NCBI RefSeq assembly: GCF_030540825.1
Contig: NZ_JAUOEO010000002.1
Coordinates: 124,001-188,000 of the forward strand
DNA from: Flavivirga spongiicola
GTDB taxonomy: Bacteria; Bacteroidota; Bacteroidia; Flavobacteriales; Flavobacteriaceae
DNA length: 64,000 bases
Direction of reading: 5' to 3'
Of the stretch, positions 55,247 to 63,883 are shown piece by piece (the stretch's first letter is position 1; each line of letters opens with the position of its first letter). The translations under genes were made by a program, and so were the position numbers. A model generated the notes under the pieces. The model was not told where the DNA came from, did not search any database, and was given only the letters and a program-made list of their open reading frames with translations.

Positions 55247-55407
55247 TGAACTCATCTTGACTTTTTCTATTTCCTGAAAAACAATTAAAATTCGCCCATA
55301 TTTCATTATTTTTTTATACCTAACGATGCTATACCTTTTTAAAATTGTTTCATCTGAACAAATTTCATCTCATTTTCGGTTAAAAACAAAAAGTCAAGAT
55401 GAGTTCA
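55247..55407. mobile_element. MITE-like inverted-repeat element, copy C
   Basis: A 161-bp non-coding element with perfect 20-bp inverted repeats (55247-55266 and 55388-55407) starting TGAACTCATC; the match extends one base outward (A/T). Core CTAACGATGCTATA near 55320-55334 and CATTTTCGGTTAAA before the right arm match copies A and B. TTA occurs at or within 1 bp of both outer ends, a possible target duplication. It lies in the divergent gap between the thiolase and PgpH-like genes. Confidence 0.82.
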
Positions 55408-55464
55408 TTATAAAAATGGTGAAAGCTTATAATTTTATTACATTTGAAACCATTAAGCTTTTTG

Positions 55465-57513
55465 ATGAAAGATTTTATAAATAAATTGTATAGAAATCAT
55501 TCCTTAATTTATAAGGGATTATTGTTTATAGCTACCACTTTTTTAATTGTGTATTTATTCCCTAAAGGAGGAAAGTTTAAATATAATTTTGAAAAAGGTA
55601 AACCTTGGCAATCGGAAAATTTATATGCGCCTTTTGATTTTGCTATAAAAAAAAACGAAGAAGAGGTTACTGCTGAAAAAGATGCGTTAGTCAAGAATTC
55701 AATACTGTATTTTAATTTAGATAATACTATTGAAACTAAAGTAAAATCTTTGTATAAAAATCAGTTTAAAAATACGTTTTCAGATTCTATCTCCAGGACT
55801 ATATTCAATAAGTTATACAAGGCTGGAGAAATGATTATCGCAGAACTGTATTTATTTGGAGTTTTAAGTGAAAATTATAATTTTTCAAACGATAAGGCTA
55901 TAGTAGTACTTGATGGAAGGGTTAAAAAACAAGATGGTTTCTTTTCACATTTGGTTAAACAAGATGCTGTTTCAAAAGTCATTGATAATGCTTTAAGCAA
56001 GCAAGGATTGATCCATTATAAAACAGATTTCACTTCTTTGTTTTTTGATTTAATAGAACCCAATTTAACATTTGATAAATCGTTTACAGATAAAGCATTA
56101 CAAGAAGAAATTGGTAAAATAGCTTATGCTAGAGGGAGTATTGCAAAAGAAACCTTAATCGTTTCAAAAGGCGAAGTTGTTGAAGGAGATAAATACCAGA
56201 TTTTAAAATCTTTACAGTCTGAATACGAATCGCAAGTTTGGAGTGAGTCAAACTATATATGGGTGCTATTTGCATACACATTATTGGTTGCTTTGGCTTT
56301 ATTGATGTTGCTTTTGTTCTTACGAAAGTATAGAATGACTGTATTTGAAAATAATACAAAAGTCACTTTCATTTTCTTTAATATTTCTTTATTGATATTT
56401 ATTACAACCTTGGTAGTAAATTATGATTCCAAGTATATTTATATCGTTCCAATTTGTATTTTACCCTTAGTGTTTAAGGCTTTTTTTGATGCTAGATTGG
56501 GGTTGTTTGCACATGTGCTTACAGTATTGCTAATAGGTTTTATTGTGCCGAATAGTTACGAGTATATGTTTCTACAAATTATTGCAGGAATTGTAACTAT
56601 ACTAACTGTTTCAGAATTATATAAAAGAGTTAATTTATTTATTTCAGTAGGCCAAATAACACTTATTTATATTATAGCTTATTTCGCATTTTTTGTTATT
56701 CATGAAGGAAGCGTAAAAACTATAAAATGGGAAACATTTATGTGGTTTATTTTGAGTGGGTTAGCCACGCTGTTTGTACAACCTTTAATATACGTTTATG
56801 AAAAGCTTTTTGGTTTGGTTTCGGATGTATCACTTTTAGAACTATCTGATACTAATTCAAAATTACTTAAAGAGTTGTCTAATAAAGCACCAGGAACATT
56901 CCATCATTCTTTAAATGTAGCAAATCTAGCCGAAGCTTCAGCAAATGAAATTAGGGCGAATGCTATGTTGGTTAGAGTAGGGGCTTTGTATCATGATATA
57001 GGTAAAATGAAAAACCCTACTTATTTTACCGAAAATCAATCAACAGGAATTAACCCACATGATGAATTATCATCAAAGGAGAGTGCTCGAATCATTACAG
57101 ACCATGTTATAAATGGTATTGAGATTGCTAGAAAAAATAATTTACCGGATAGGGTTATAGATTTTATACGTACACACCATGGTACCAGTGTTGTTTATTA
57201 TTTTTATATGCAAGAAAAAAAGGATTTTGAAGAAGTTGACAAGTTAGATTTTAGTTATCCCGGACCCAAACCATTTAGTAAGGAAACAGCTATATTAATG
57301 ATGTGTGATAGTATTGAAGCTGCTTCGAAGAGTTTAAAAGAGCCTACATCTACAAAGATTGATGCGTTTGTTGAAAATATAATAAATAAACAAATTGAGG
57401 ATGGTCAATTTTTGAATGCAAATATTACATTTAAAGAGATTGAATCTATAAAAAAGGTGCTAAAACACAAGTTAGCAAATATTTACCATTTACGTATTGA
57501 ATATCCAGAATAA
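55465..57513 (+). CDS. HD family phosphohydrolase (PgpH-like, 7TMR-HD)
   Basis: Starting at the ATG (MKDFINKLYRNHSLIYKG) the protein has 682 residues; a TTG 21 bp upstream is less likely. An N-terminal transmembrane helix, an extracytoplasmic 7TMR-HDED-like domain (about residues 45-260), seven transmembrane helices (about 265-450), then a cytosolic HD domain with FHHSLNVANLAEA, GALYHDIGK, NPHDELSSKESARIITDHV and THHGTSVVYYF. This is the layout of PgpH, a c-di-AMP phosphodiesterase in other bacteria. Substrate here is inferred from the family. Confidence 0.92.
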   Translation: MKDFINKLYRNHSLIYKGLLFIATTFLIVYLFPKGGKFKYNFEKGKPWQSENLYAPFDFAIKKNEEEVTAEKDALVKNSILYFNLDNTIETKVKSLYKNQFKNTFSDSISRTIFNKLYKAGEMIIAELYLFGVLSENYNFSNDKAIVVLDGRVKKQDGFFSHLVKQDAVSKVIDNALSKQGLIHYKTDFTSLFFDLIEPNLTFDKSFTDKALQEEIGKIAYARGSIAKETLIVSKGEVVEGDKYQILKSLQSEYESQVWSESNYIWVLFAYTLLVALALLMLLLFLRKYRMTVFENNTKVTFIFFNISLLIFITTLVVNYDSKYIYIVPICILPLVFKAFFDARLGLFAHVLTVLLIGFIVPNSYEYMFLQIIAGIVTILTVSELYKRVNLFISVGQITLIYIIAYFAFFVIHEGSVKTIKWETFMWFILSGLATLFVQPLIYVYEKLFGLVSDVSLLELSDTNSKLLKELSNKAPGTFHHSLNVANLAEASANEIRANAMLVRVGALYHDIGKMKNPTYFTENQSTGINPHDELSSKESARIITDHVINGIEIARKNNLPDRVIDFIRTHHGTSVVYYFYMQEKKDFEEVDKLDFSYPGPKPFSKETAILMMCDSIEAASKSLKEPTSTKIDAFVENIINKQIEDGQFLNANITFKEIESIKKVLKHKLANIYHLRIEYPE

Positions 57514-57606
57514 AAATTATAAAAAAATAAATAAAATAGTTGTGTTATATCTAAGTATCTAGTACATTTGCAACCGCAATTTTATTGCAAAGTTCATAAT
57601 ATAATT

Positions 57607-57695
57607 GGAGAGGTGCCTGAGTGGCCGAAAGGAGCGGTTTGCTAAATCGTCGTAGCTAGAAATAGTTACCCAGGGTTCGAATCCCTGTCTCTCCG
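57607..57695 (+). tRNA. tRNA-Ser (GCT)
   Basis: An 89-nt class II tRNA. Acceptor GGAGAGG pairs with TCTCTCC, discriminator G; anticodon loop TTGCTAA gives anticodon GCT; a long variable arm (GTCGTAGCTAGAAATAGTTAC region) and a T-arm GGGTTCGAATCCC are present. No CCA is encoded. Confidence 0.95.
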
Positions 57696-57716
57696 CTTTT
57701 TTTAAGATAACCAATT

Positions 57717-57791
57717 CGGGGTGTAGCGTAGCCCGGTTATCGCGCCGCGTTTGGGACGCGGAGGTCGCAGGTTCGAATCCTGCCACCCCGA
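57717..57791 (+). tRNA. tRNA-Pro (TGG)
   Basis: A 75-nt tRNA with acceptor CGGGGTG / CACCCCG, anticodon stem-loop GCCGCGTTTGGGACGCGG with anticodon TGG, T-arm GCAGGTTCGAATCCTGC, discriminator A. No CCA encoded. Its 3' end is the likely integration site of the island that follows. Confidence 0.95.
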
Positions 57792-57792
57792 C
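57766..57792 (+). other. putative attachment site (attL) at the tRNA-Pro 3' end
   Basis: Tyrosine integrases commonly use the T-arm and acceptor part of a tRNA gene. An integrase gene begins 216 bp downstream in the usual orientation. The other copy of the repeat (attR) would lie beyond the right edge of the window and could not be checked. Confidence 0.45.
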
Positions 57793-57812
57793 AAACCTAG
57801 TAATAGGTCACA

Positions 57813-57851
57813 ACAAAACACTGTTAATCGTATGATTAACAGTGTTTTTTG
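57813..57851 (+). terminator. terminator after the tRNA pair
   Basis: AAAACACTGTTAATC / GATTAACAGTGTTTTTT around a short loop, followed by more T; ends the tRNA-Ser/tRNA-Pro transcript. Confidence 0.85.
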
Positions 57852-57861
57852 TTTTTACACA

Positions 57862-57916
57862 TTTTATTTGATATCAAATAAAACCATATAAAAGGTGTGC
57901 AATTAGGTGTGCAATT
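57862..57916 (+). promoter_or_regulatory. palindrome and 12-bp direct repeats upstream of the integrase
   Basis: A perfect 22-bp palindrome centred on TTTGATATCAAA (57862-57883), then two exact head-to-tail copies of AGGTGTGCAATT (57893-57904 and 57905-57916), with a weaker match GGGTGTGATTTG at 57951-57962. Their position between the presumed att site and the integrase gene fits integrase arm-type or excisionase binding sites, or an operator. Confidence 0.45.
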
Positions 57917-58007
57917 GTTTGCCAAAAAAGTGCTGACTTTAAAGAACTTTAGGGTGTGATTTGACTTTCTGCTTAACAAATTATTGTTTAACTAAAGTCA
58001 ATGAGTT

Positions 58008-59084
58008 ATGAAAACAAAAAGCACTTTTGCCGTTTTAAACGCCTATTTAGATGAGGTGTATAACAAACTACTAAAGTGTCACAAATCCCTTTTAGAAGAA
58101 GATAAAATAATATCCTCGGATGCCATTAAGTCCAGATACCTGGGAGAAGATGACAACAGCAAGACCCTAAAAGAACTAATAACCTACCATAATGAAAATA
58201 TGATCCACGTCCTCAAAGCGGGAACGATGAAGAACTACTATACCACAGAACGCTATTTACAAAAGTTCTTGCAGAAGAAAAGAAGGGTAAAGGACATCTA
58301 CCTAAAACAATTGAATTTTAGGTTTATCACGGATTTTGAACATTACCTGAGAACCTACAAAAACTCGAAAAAGGAATTGCTATTATCCAATAATGGCGTC
58401 ATGAAACATTTAGAACGTTTTAAAAAAATGGTAAACCTAGCCATCAAACTAGAATGGATGAACAAAAACCCATTTAGCCAATTTCAATTAAAATATAACA
58501 AATACGACAGGAAATACTTAACAGAAAGAGAATTGCATCTATTGGAAGCTACAGAGTTTACAAGCGACCGCTTACAAAAAATAAAAGATTGTTTTGTGTT
58601 TTCATGTTATACTGGGCTATCCTATGTAGATGTTAAAGAGCTAACGGAAAGCAATATTGTTAAGGGCATAGACAACAATAATTGGATATATACCAAACGG
58701 GAAAAAACGGACGAACAGGTAAAAGTCCCGATACTCCTCAAAGCATGGGCAATACTGGAAAAGTATAGAGTTATTCAAGAAAAAGATTTTGCAACCAATA
58801 ATGTATTACCCATAAGCTCCAATCAAAAGACCAATATCTATTTAAAGGAAATTCCGAAAGCTTGTGGTATCCACAAGAACATTTCTTTTCATGTGGCTAG
58901 ACATACATTTGCTACAACCGTCATGCTCTCCAATGGCGTGCCTATAGAAACCGTATCAAAATTATTAGGACATACTAAACTATCTACCACACAGATCTAT
59001 GCTAGAGTACTTGAGACTAAAATTAGTGAAGACATAAGTAATCTGTTGGAACGTTTTAAAGAAAAAGAAAGTAAAATTGCATAA
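58008..59084 (+). CDS. tyrosine-type site-specific integrase of the island
   Basis: A 358-residue integrase: N-terminal Arm/SAM-like DNA-binding part (KTLKELITYHNENMIHVLKAGTMKNYYTTERYLQKFL ... ) and C-terminal catalytic domain with HVARHTFAT (HxxR at about 295-298) and LGHTKLSTTQIYAR (nucleophilic Tyr). The usual first catalytic Arg is replaced: the motif reads CYTGLSYVDVKELT, with Ser at the Arg position, as known for Bacteroides integrases such as IntDOT. It is distinct from housekeeping XerD and lies directly after tRNA-Pro. Confidence 0.92.
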   Translation: MKTKSTFAVLNAYLDEVYNKLLKCHKSLLEEDKIISSDAIKSRYLGEDDNSKTLKELITYHNENMIHVLKAGTMKNYYTTERYLQKFLQKKRRVKDIYLKQLNFRFITDFEHYLRTYKNSKKELLLSNNGVMKHLERFKKMVNLAIKLEWMNKNPFSQFQLKYNKYDRKYLTERELHLLEATEFTSDRLQKIKDCFVFSCYTGLSYVDVKELTESNIVKGIDNNNWIYTKREKTDEQVKVPILLKAWAILEKYRVIQEKDFATNNVLPISSNQKTNIYLKEIPKACGIHKNISFHVARHTFATTVMLSNGVPIETVSKLLGHTKLSTTQIYARVLETKISEDISNLLERFKEKESKIA

Positions 59085-59228
59085 ATTATTTTAATGAAAT
59101 AGAGTGAAAATGGTGTCTAATAAAGTATTCCTAGTTCTTATATCCAAATAATCTCCCTGTCATTGACTATGCACGCAATAATTTCCTCTAATTCTGTGCG
59201 ATTCGAATCAAATTATGGGTTACCCGTA

Positions 59229-59262
59229 GCGGTTTTTTCATTTATTTAAGAAAACCGCCCAG
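59229..59262 (+). terminator. possible terminator between integrase and toxin gene
   Basis: GCGGTTTTTTC, loop, GAAAACCGC; the stem is good but there is no strong T-run after it. It lies in the 291-bp spacer, where nothing else was recognised. Confidence 0.4.
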
Positions 59263-59375
59263 TTATTCCTTTATGTTGAGATAATTTATAGTAATAAACG
59301 TAAATTTATTGTCTAAATAAGTATTTTCGTCTGAAATCTGAGTCTAATTCATTAACTAATTCCTGTATAAAACGA

Positions 59376-61670
59376 ATGACAAAAAAAACATTAACCCTAT
59401 CAGTTCTCTCTCTTTTGATCACCTTTCTTTTTTTTAATTGCAACAAAGATCTCTTTGATGATGACAGAGACCTCGTTAAGGTGGATGGAAATAATGTCAC
59501 ATCAACCTATAAAATTGTTACAGCTAAGGAAGTGCCAGATGTAGCCAGTTCATTTGCTAATTTTATAAAAGAGACGGGCAACCAGAATTTTTTTGTAAGT
59601 CCTAGGATATATGAGCTGACGAACTTAAAAGAAGAAAAGAGCTATAGTGCACAGGTCTATTTAGGAGACTTCGAGGATAATAGATTCTATAACATCGCAG
59701 TAAAAAGAAACACAGATCAAAGTCTTGGAGCCTCAAAAATTATAGAATACCAAACCAGCCTGCCCAAAAATACTATCAGCACAAGTAATTTTAAAAATAC
59801 TACATGGAAATTAAACAATTATAATACTTCTAGTTTAAAGCAAAAATTAAAAGGCAGTAATTCCAAAAATAAGGCATCAAGCTCACCTTGTACGGATGGG
59901 GTGTTTATACCAGAAGGAGGAACGGGGTTCAATGTGACACATATCTCTGGGAATAATTTTTCTGACAATATTTTTAATTCAGACAACGGGGGTAATTTAG
60001 GAGCATCGGGAACAGGAACAAGGTCAGGTTGGGTAAGTGTGTGCTTTGCCACTCTTGAAGTGGTTCCTTATAGCTGTAACGGACCTAATTCTGGGACGCC
60101 TCATCCACCTGGTGGCTCTGGACCGGGTGATTGTGGAGACGCCTCATCAGGTTACGAAGGTTCAGGAGTAAGGCTTTCGGTCGGGGAATATTGCACGCCA
60201 ATATACGTAACCGTAGAAACTCAGACAGCTCCTATTACAGACTTTTTGAATGTAATAACTTTCGATTTTGGGTTTTATAGCCCCTGTACAATGCAGAAGC
60301 TTCGTGATAAGTTAAAAGCAGATAGAGAAAACTTGGATACATTGGGACTTGAGTTATTAGAGGAGTTGATCAGACTTTTAGGAGAAGATAGCGTTGAGCA
60401 TTGTAGTAATCGTGATGATCGGCCTGTTCCAGACTTTTCAAAAACCAGTAGCCAAAAATCCACAGAAACGGACTGTCCCGAACCATTTGATGTCAATGTC
60501 GTAATTCCATCTATTTCTTGGGATTTATTTGAGATCTTGAATACTGCAAGCACTCCATTAGGGGATACGGCCTTAACAGATGCACAAAAAGTTTGGATAC
60601 TGGATCATAGAAATATAGATGAAGTTGATGCATTATTAAGGTTTCTAGCTGATAACAACACCTCTTCAGAAGCCAAGACAGAAGCTAAAATGCGTATAGA
60701 TGGGGAAAGAGCAAAAAGGGGCTGGGACTTCTCTAAATCTGGAACGTTCCTTAACAGGCCTTCGTTAACGTACAAGGCAACTTTCAGCCCAAACTCAGGG
60801 GAGACCATGTATTTGTTGGAAAATGGATTAGTTCTATATCAATCTGCTACCAAAAGAACAATTAACAAGGTAACCCTTAATAGTATAGCATCTACCGAAC
60901 AAAATACGGATGGTTACAATTATATATATAATAATGACACAAAGGAATGGTATGAATACAGAATGCCCCCTGAAACTTTTGTTAATGCTGATATTGATTT
61001 TCTTTTAGATGCTTTTTGGGATGGCGTTAAGATAGTAGGTCGTTATGCTACGCCTTTAGAGGATGCTATTATACTTCTTGACGGTGAAGACTTCGACGGC
61101 ATCGAACAAAATGAAGTTGTTGCGGGCGGTATGATATTGGTTAGTATAGTACCTGGTGGGAAAATATTAAAACCAATAGCAAAAGTAGTTAAGGGAACGA
61201 AAGCTTGGAAGGTTGCAGCCAAGGTAGGTGATAAGACAGTAACACTGTCTTTCAAGATAGTCAACGGTATTGTTGATTTTGGAAGTAGGAGCAAACTGGC
61301 GCAAGTAATAAGTACAAATGCTTTTGAAGAAGCACATCATATTATTCCTTGGAATAAACTAGATAACGAAATTATACAGGAAGCAGCTTATGCTGGGTTT
61401 CATATGAATGCTGAAGTAAACGGAAGGGCATTAACGAAGTTTACATCTTTAACAGGCGAAGGAATACATGGAAATCACCCTGCTTATGATAAATTTGTTC
61501 AAAAAAGGCTAAATGATTATATTGGAAATAGCTCTGAAGCGGCAAGAGAGTTTTTAGAAGAGGTATTGATTCCTGAGTTAAATGAACATATTGATGATGC
61601 TGTTAATTCTACAATGAATTTAAATACATACTTTAAAGAAGTGGTTAACCCTGCAAATGGTATTAATTAA
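59376..61670 (+). CDS. lipoprotein-anchored polymorphic toxin with C-terminal AHH nuclease domain
   Basis: A 764-residue protein. The lipobox LFFNC places the lipid-modified Cys at residue 22, followed by acidic residues that in Bacteroidetes can direct surface exposure. Residues 40-330 are Gly/Ser/Thr-rich and beta-like with scattered Cys; about 385-460 holds the helical motif TDAQKVWILDHRNIDEVDALLRFLADN seen in flavobacterial cell-contact toxins. A hydrophobic pre-toxin segment (VVAGGMILVSIVPGGKIL, about 590-607) precedes the last 115 residues, an AHH/HNH-type nuclease: EEAHHIIPWNK (about 651-661) and GIHGNHPAYDKFVQKRL (about 695-711). The probable immunity gene starts at the next base after the stop. 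Confidence 0.85.
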   Translation: MTKKTLTLSVLSLLITFLFFNCNKDLFDDDRDLVKVDGNNVTSTYKIVTAKEVPDVASSFANFIKETGNQNFFVSPRIYELTNLKEEKSYSAQVYLGDFEDNRFYNIAVKRNTDQSLGASKIIEYQTSLPKNTISTSNFKNTTWKLNNYNTSSLKQKLKGSNSKNKASSSPCTDGVFIPEGGTGFNVTHISGNNFSDNIFNSDNGGNLGASGTGTRSGWVSVCFATLEVVPYSCNGPNSGTPHPPGGSGPGDCGDASSGYEGSGVRLSVGEYCTPIYVTVETQTAPITDFLNVITFDFGFYSPCTMQKLRDKLKADRENLDTLGLELLEELIRLLGEDSVEHCSNRDDRPVPDFSKTSSQKSTETDCPEPFDVNVVIPSISWDLFEILNTASTPLGDTALTDAQKVWILDHRNIDEVDALLRFLADNNTSSEAKTEAKMRIDGERAKRGWDFSKSGTFLNRPSLTYKATFSPNSGETMYLLENGLVLYQSATKRTINKVTLNSIASTEQNTDGYNYIYNNDTKEWYEYRMPPETFVNADIDFLLDAFWDGVKIVGRYATPLEDAIILLDGEDFDGIEQNEVVAGGMILVSIVPGGKILKPIAKVVKGTKAWKVAAKVGDKTVTLSFKIVNGIVDFGSRSKLAQVISTNAFEEAHHIIPWNKLDNEIIQEAAYAGFHMNAEVNGRALTKFTSLTGEGIHGNHPAYDKFVQKRLNDYIGNSSEAAREFLEEVLIPELNEHIDDAVNSTMNLNTYFKEVVNPANGIN

Positions 61671-62327
61671 ATGAAATATTATTCAATAGGAATATCCGAT
61701 GACCTTAAGATCATCGGGTATTATCCTCAATTAAAATTTAAAGAAGGTTATAATCCGAGTCTTTCGGATGGATACTATAATGTTCTTAAGGATAAATTCC
61801 CGAATTTTGTTCCTAACTACGAGTTAGAGTTACATGGTAAAGCCAATACGGTAAATATTTTACCATTATATCCCGAAGGGAAAGGACTATTGATAGATGA
61901 TAAGGTTAGGCTAATATTAAAAAATCATCATCTACCACCTCATGCTTTTTACCCAATGAAATTATACCATAATGGAAATGTATTAAAATATTATTGGTTT
62001 CAATATATTCCAAATGATTTTTGGGAATTAATTGATACTAGTGCCTCTTATGCAGAGATAGTACAGATAGAAAAAGGTCAAGTTGCTGTTATAGATAAAA
62101 TTAAAATAAAATCCTTAGAGCAAGTAAATCAAGGTAAAAAGATATATAAGGGACGTACTCCAATAAGGTTAGGACAATTAAAAATGGCTTCTGAATTTTG
62201 TAAATATGACTTCTATAAAACAGGAGCATTTAATCATACTATTATTAGTGAAAAACTAAAGAATGCATTAGGGGTTAACGGTATTACTGGATATCAAATT
62301 AAATCGTTCGATAAAATCTGTTTTTAA
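61671..62327 (+). CDS. probable immunity protein for the AHH toxin
   Basis: A 218-residue soluble protein whose ATG directly follows the toxin's TAA, so it is almost certainly translated from the same mRNA. The layout resembles Imm11/Imm43 (DUF1629)-like immunity proteins: an N-terminal beta region, a central YYWFQYIPNDFWELIDTSASYAEI block, and a C-terminal helix plus strand ISEKLKNALGVNGITGYQIKSF. No signal peptide, as expected for a protein guarding the cytosol. The exact family is uncertain; the role rests mainly on position. Confidence 0.65.
   Translation: MKYYSIGISDDLKIIGYYPQLKFKEGYNPSLSDGYYNVLKDKFPNFVPNYELELHGKANTVNILPLYPEGKGLLIDDKVRLILKNHHLPPHAFYPMKLYHNGNVLKYYWFQYIPNDFWELIDTSASYAEIVQIEKGQVAVIDKIKIKSLEQVNQGKKIYKGRTPIRLGQLKMASEFCKYDFYKTGAFNHTIISEKLKNALGVNGITGYQIKSFDKICF
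62176..62223 (+). repeat. 48-bp direct repeat, copy 1 (in immunity gene)
   Basis: Matches 62363-62410 with 47 of 48 identical bases (GAC versus AAC in the middle). This copy encodes part of the C-terminal region of the immunity protein (KMASEFCKYDFYKT). Confidence 0.95.
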
Positions 62328-62362
62328 CAAAACCTAACCCGTACTCTAATTAAGATTAGGGT

Positions 62363-62410
62363 AATTAAAAATGGCTTCTGAATTTTGTAAATATAACTTC
62401 TATAAAACAG
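62363..62410 (+). repeat. 48-bp direct repeat, copy 2 (immunity gene remnant)
   Basis: The second copy lies 36 bp after the immunity gene stop and is non-coding; the homology falls off after ACAG. The upstream TTAGG text before the repeat is also shared. It looks like a leftover of a second immunity gene or of a recombination event. Confidence 0.9.
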
Positions 62411-62435
62411 CGACATTTATTATATAGCTAAAAAA

Positions 62436-63146
62436 ATGAGTAAAAGACAATTAATATTCGTAATAGTTATTGTTTATATAACTACGAATAGCTTTGGACA
62501 AAAAAATAGTTTTACTAATACGTTGGTACATTTTGTAATAAAAGAAAGAAATTATGTGTCAAAAGAGTATGCTAATTCGGTTAATAATGAAAATGGTAAA
62601 AGAACTAATGACGAATGGGAGGGTGATTTGTTAGCCTTTTATCCACCAACGCCTTCATTACCAAAAGAAGTTCCGTCTGATTTCAAAAGATTTATACATT
62701 TCACAATAACCCCTAAACATTATATTGAATATCGAATAGTAGATAATATTTTTGAAAATGATACATTACATAGTCCTGCTACTATAAAAATAGTTAAGCT
62801 TGATAGAAAAGACTTAACAGTGACAGAATTTATACCATTATGGTTTGAAATGAGAAAAAGGAAACTCTATAAAATGGAAATATGCAATTATAATACTATA
62901 ACTGAATATAGGAAGATTAGAAAGAATATGTGTGGATATGATTGTTTCAAAATAACTTTGGAGGACAAGTTTAATTCTGATTATTTAATTGAGTTATATG
63001 TTACCGAAGATATTAGACTTAATTATCACCCTATTGTTAATTGCGAAAAAATATTTAGTAAATATTTTCCTTTATATGTTAAAGAATATAAAAAGGAATA
63101 TCCAAACGACTATTTTAGAGAGTTTAGTTTTGTAAAATCTCAATAA
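62436..63146 (+). CDS. exported protein of unknown function
   Basis: A 236-residue protein with a signal peptide (MSKRQLIFVIVIVYITTNSFG, cleavage near residue 21). The mature part is rich in Lys, Tyr and Asn with a C-terminal half containing EYRKIRKNMCGYDCFKITLE and two Cys. No family recognised. Its place behind a toxin/immunity pair in an island suggests an accessory or second immunity role, but the export signal speaks against a cytosolic immunity protein. Confidence 0.7.
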   Translation: MSKRQLIFVIVIVYITTNSFGQKNSFTNTLVHFVIKERNYVSKEYANSVNNENGKRTNDEWEGDLLAFYPPTPSLPKEVPSDFKRFIHFTITPKHYIEYRIVDNIFENDTLHSPATIKIVKLDRKDLTVTEFIPLWFEMRKRKLYKMEICNYNTITEYRKIRKNMCGYDCFKITLEDKFNSDYLIELYVTEDIRLNYHPIVNCEKIFSKYFPLYVKEYKKEYPNDYFREFSFVKSQ

Positions 63147-63334
63147 AAAGAATCAAAATGACTTTTAGGAGTATCAAAATCCAAGCAGTTATAATTACTC
63201 CACTTGTCTAAGACAGCTTACTTTCAAATTTTAGAGAAATAATCGGATAATGCAAAAATTTATATATAAGTTTTTAAGAATAGTAGAAAGGCACAGAAAA
63301 CGCTGAGAAGTAAAGTAAAGATAAATTTTAATAA

Positions 63335-63463
63335 TTAAGACTTAATCTGATAATACCTGGTCAACTTCACTGGAATATGCACTTTGTATCACAAAACGAA
63401 GAAGGTGACCGTCACACGACAGGATTACATAACTCAGCTAGTGCCAGACTTAATAACTTATAA
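63335..63463 (+). pseudogene. possible remnant of a toxin-like coding sequence
   Basis: A 42-codon open stretch without a credible start, ending at a TAA. It translates to IPGQLHWNMHFVSQNEEGD followed by RHTTGLHNSASARLNNL, which has the look of a conserved protein C-terminus with several His and Asp. Flanking frames are closed. The 737 bp from 63147 to 63883 otherwise hold no convincing gene; this appears to be decayed island DNA. Confidence 0.3.
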
Positions 63464-63883
63464 TCATACAGATGCTGGTGACGTTACATTGAACGATTAC
63501 ATATAGGAGTAGGAGCAAGTTATATAAGGTATTGAAGTATTGATAATCCTTCGGAATTACCAACAATTCAACACCAAAAAATCATTAATATGAGATAATT
63601 GAAAAAATAAATATTAACTTTGGAGAACTAGGCTAGTGCTTTTCATAGGAGTTCTTTGTTGTGCTTTCGTTATTTTTTATTCTATTTCGTTGTTCAATAA
63701 CTATATCAAGTTCACTTTTTGTGGACGTTATACAAAAGGGAATGGTAGTCTACCTGCCACAGTTTGTCAAATTGTCTTTAAGCGCTTATGCGTAATTGTT
63801 ATTTCCTTTCAAAGTCAGTAGAGTATGTACAGCTTATGATTTTCAATTTTATTCATTAAAGTTTATTGACAGTAGTTAACGTA

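Noticed and set aside
57559..57786. 75-codon open frame on the minus strand across the tRNA genes
   Set aside because: Antisense to two certain tRNAs; a familiar artefact of tRNA loci.
63636..63821. A 61-codon GTG-started reading frame with a hydrophobic start
   Set aside because: No family likeness, no gene context, and its region reads as decayed island sequence; the internal GTTATAC resembles an integron attC core, but the matching RYYYAAC partner and hairpin are not there.
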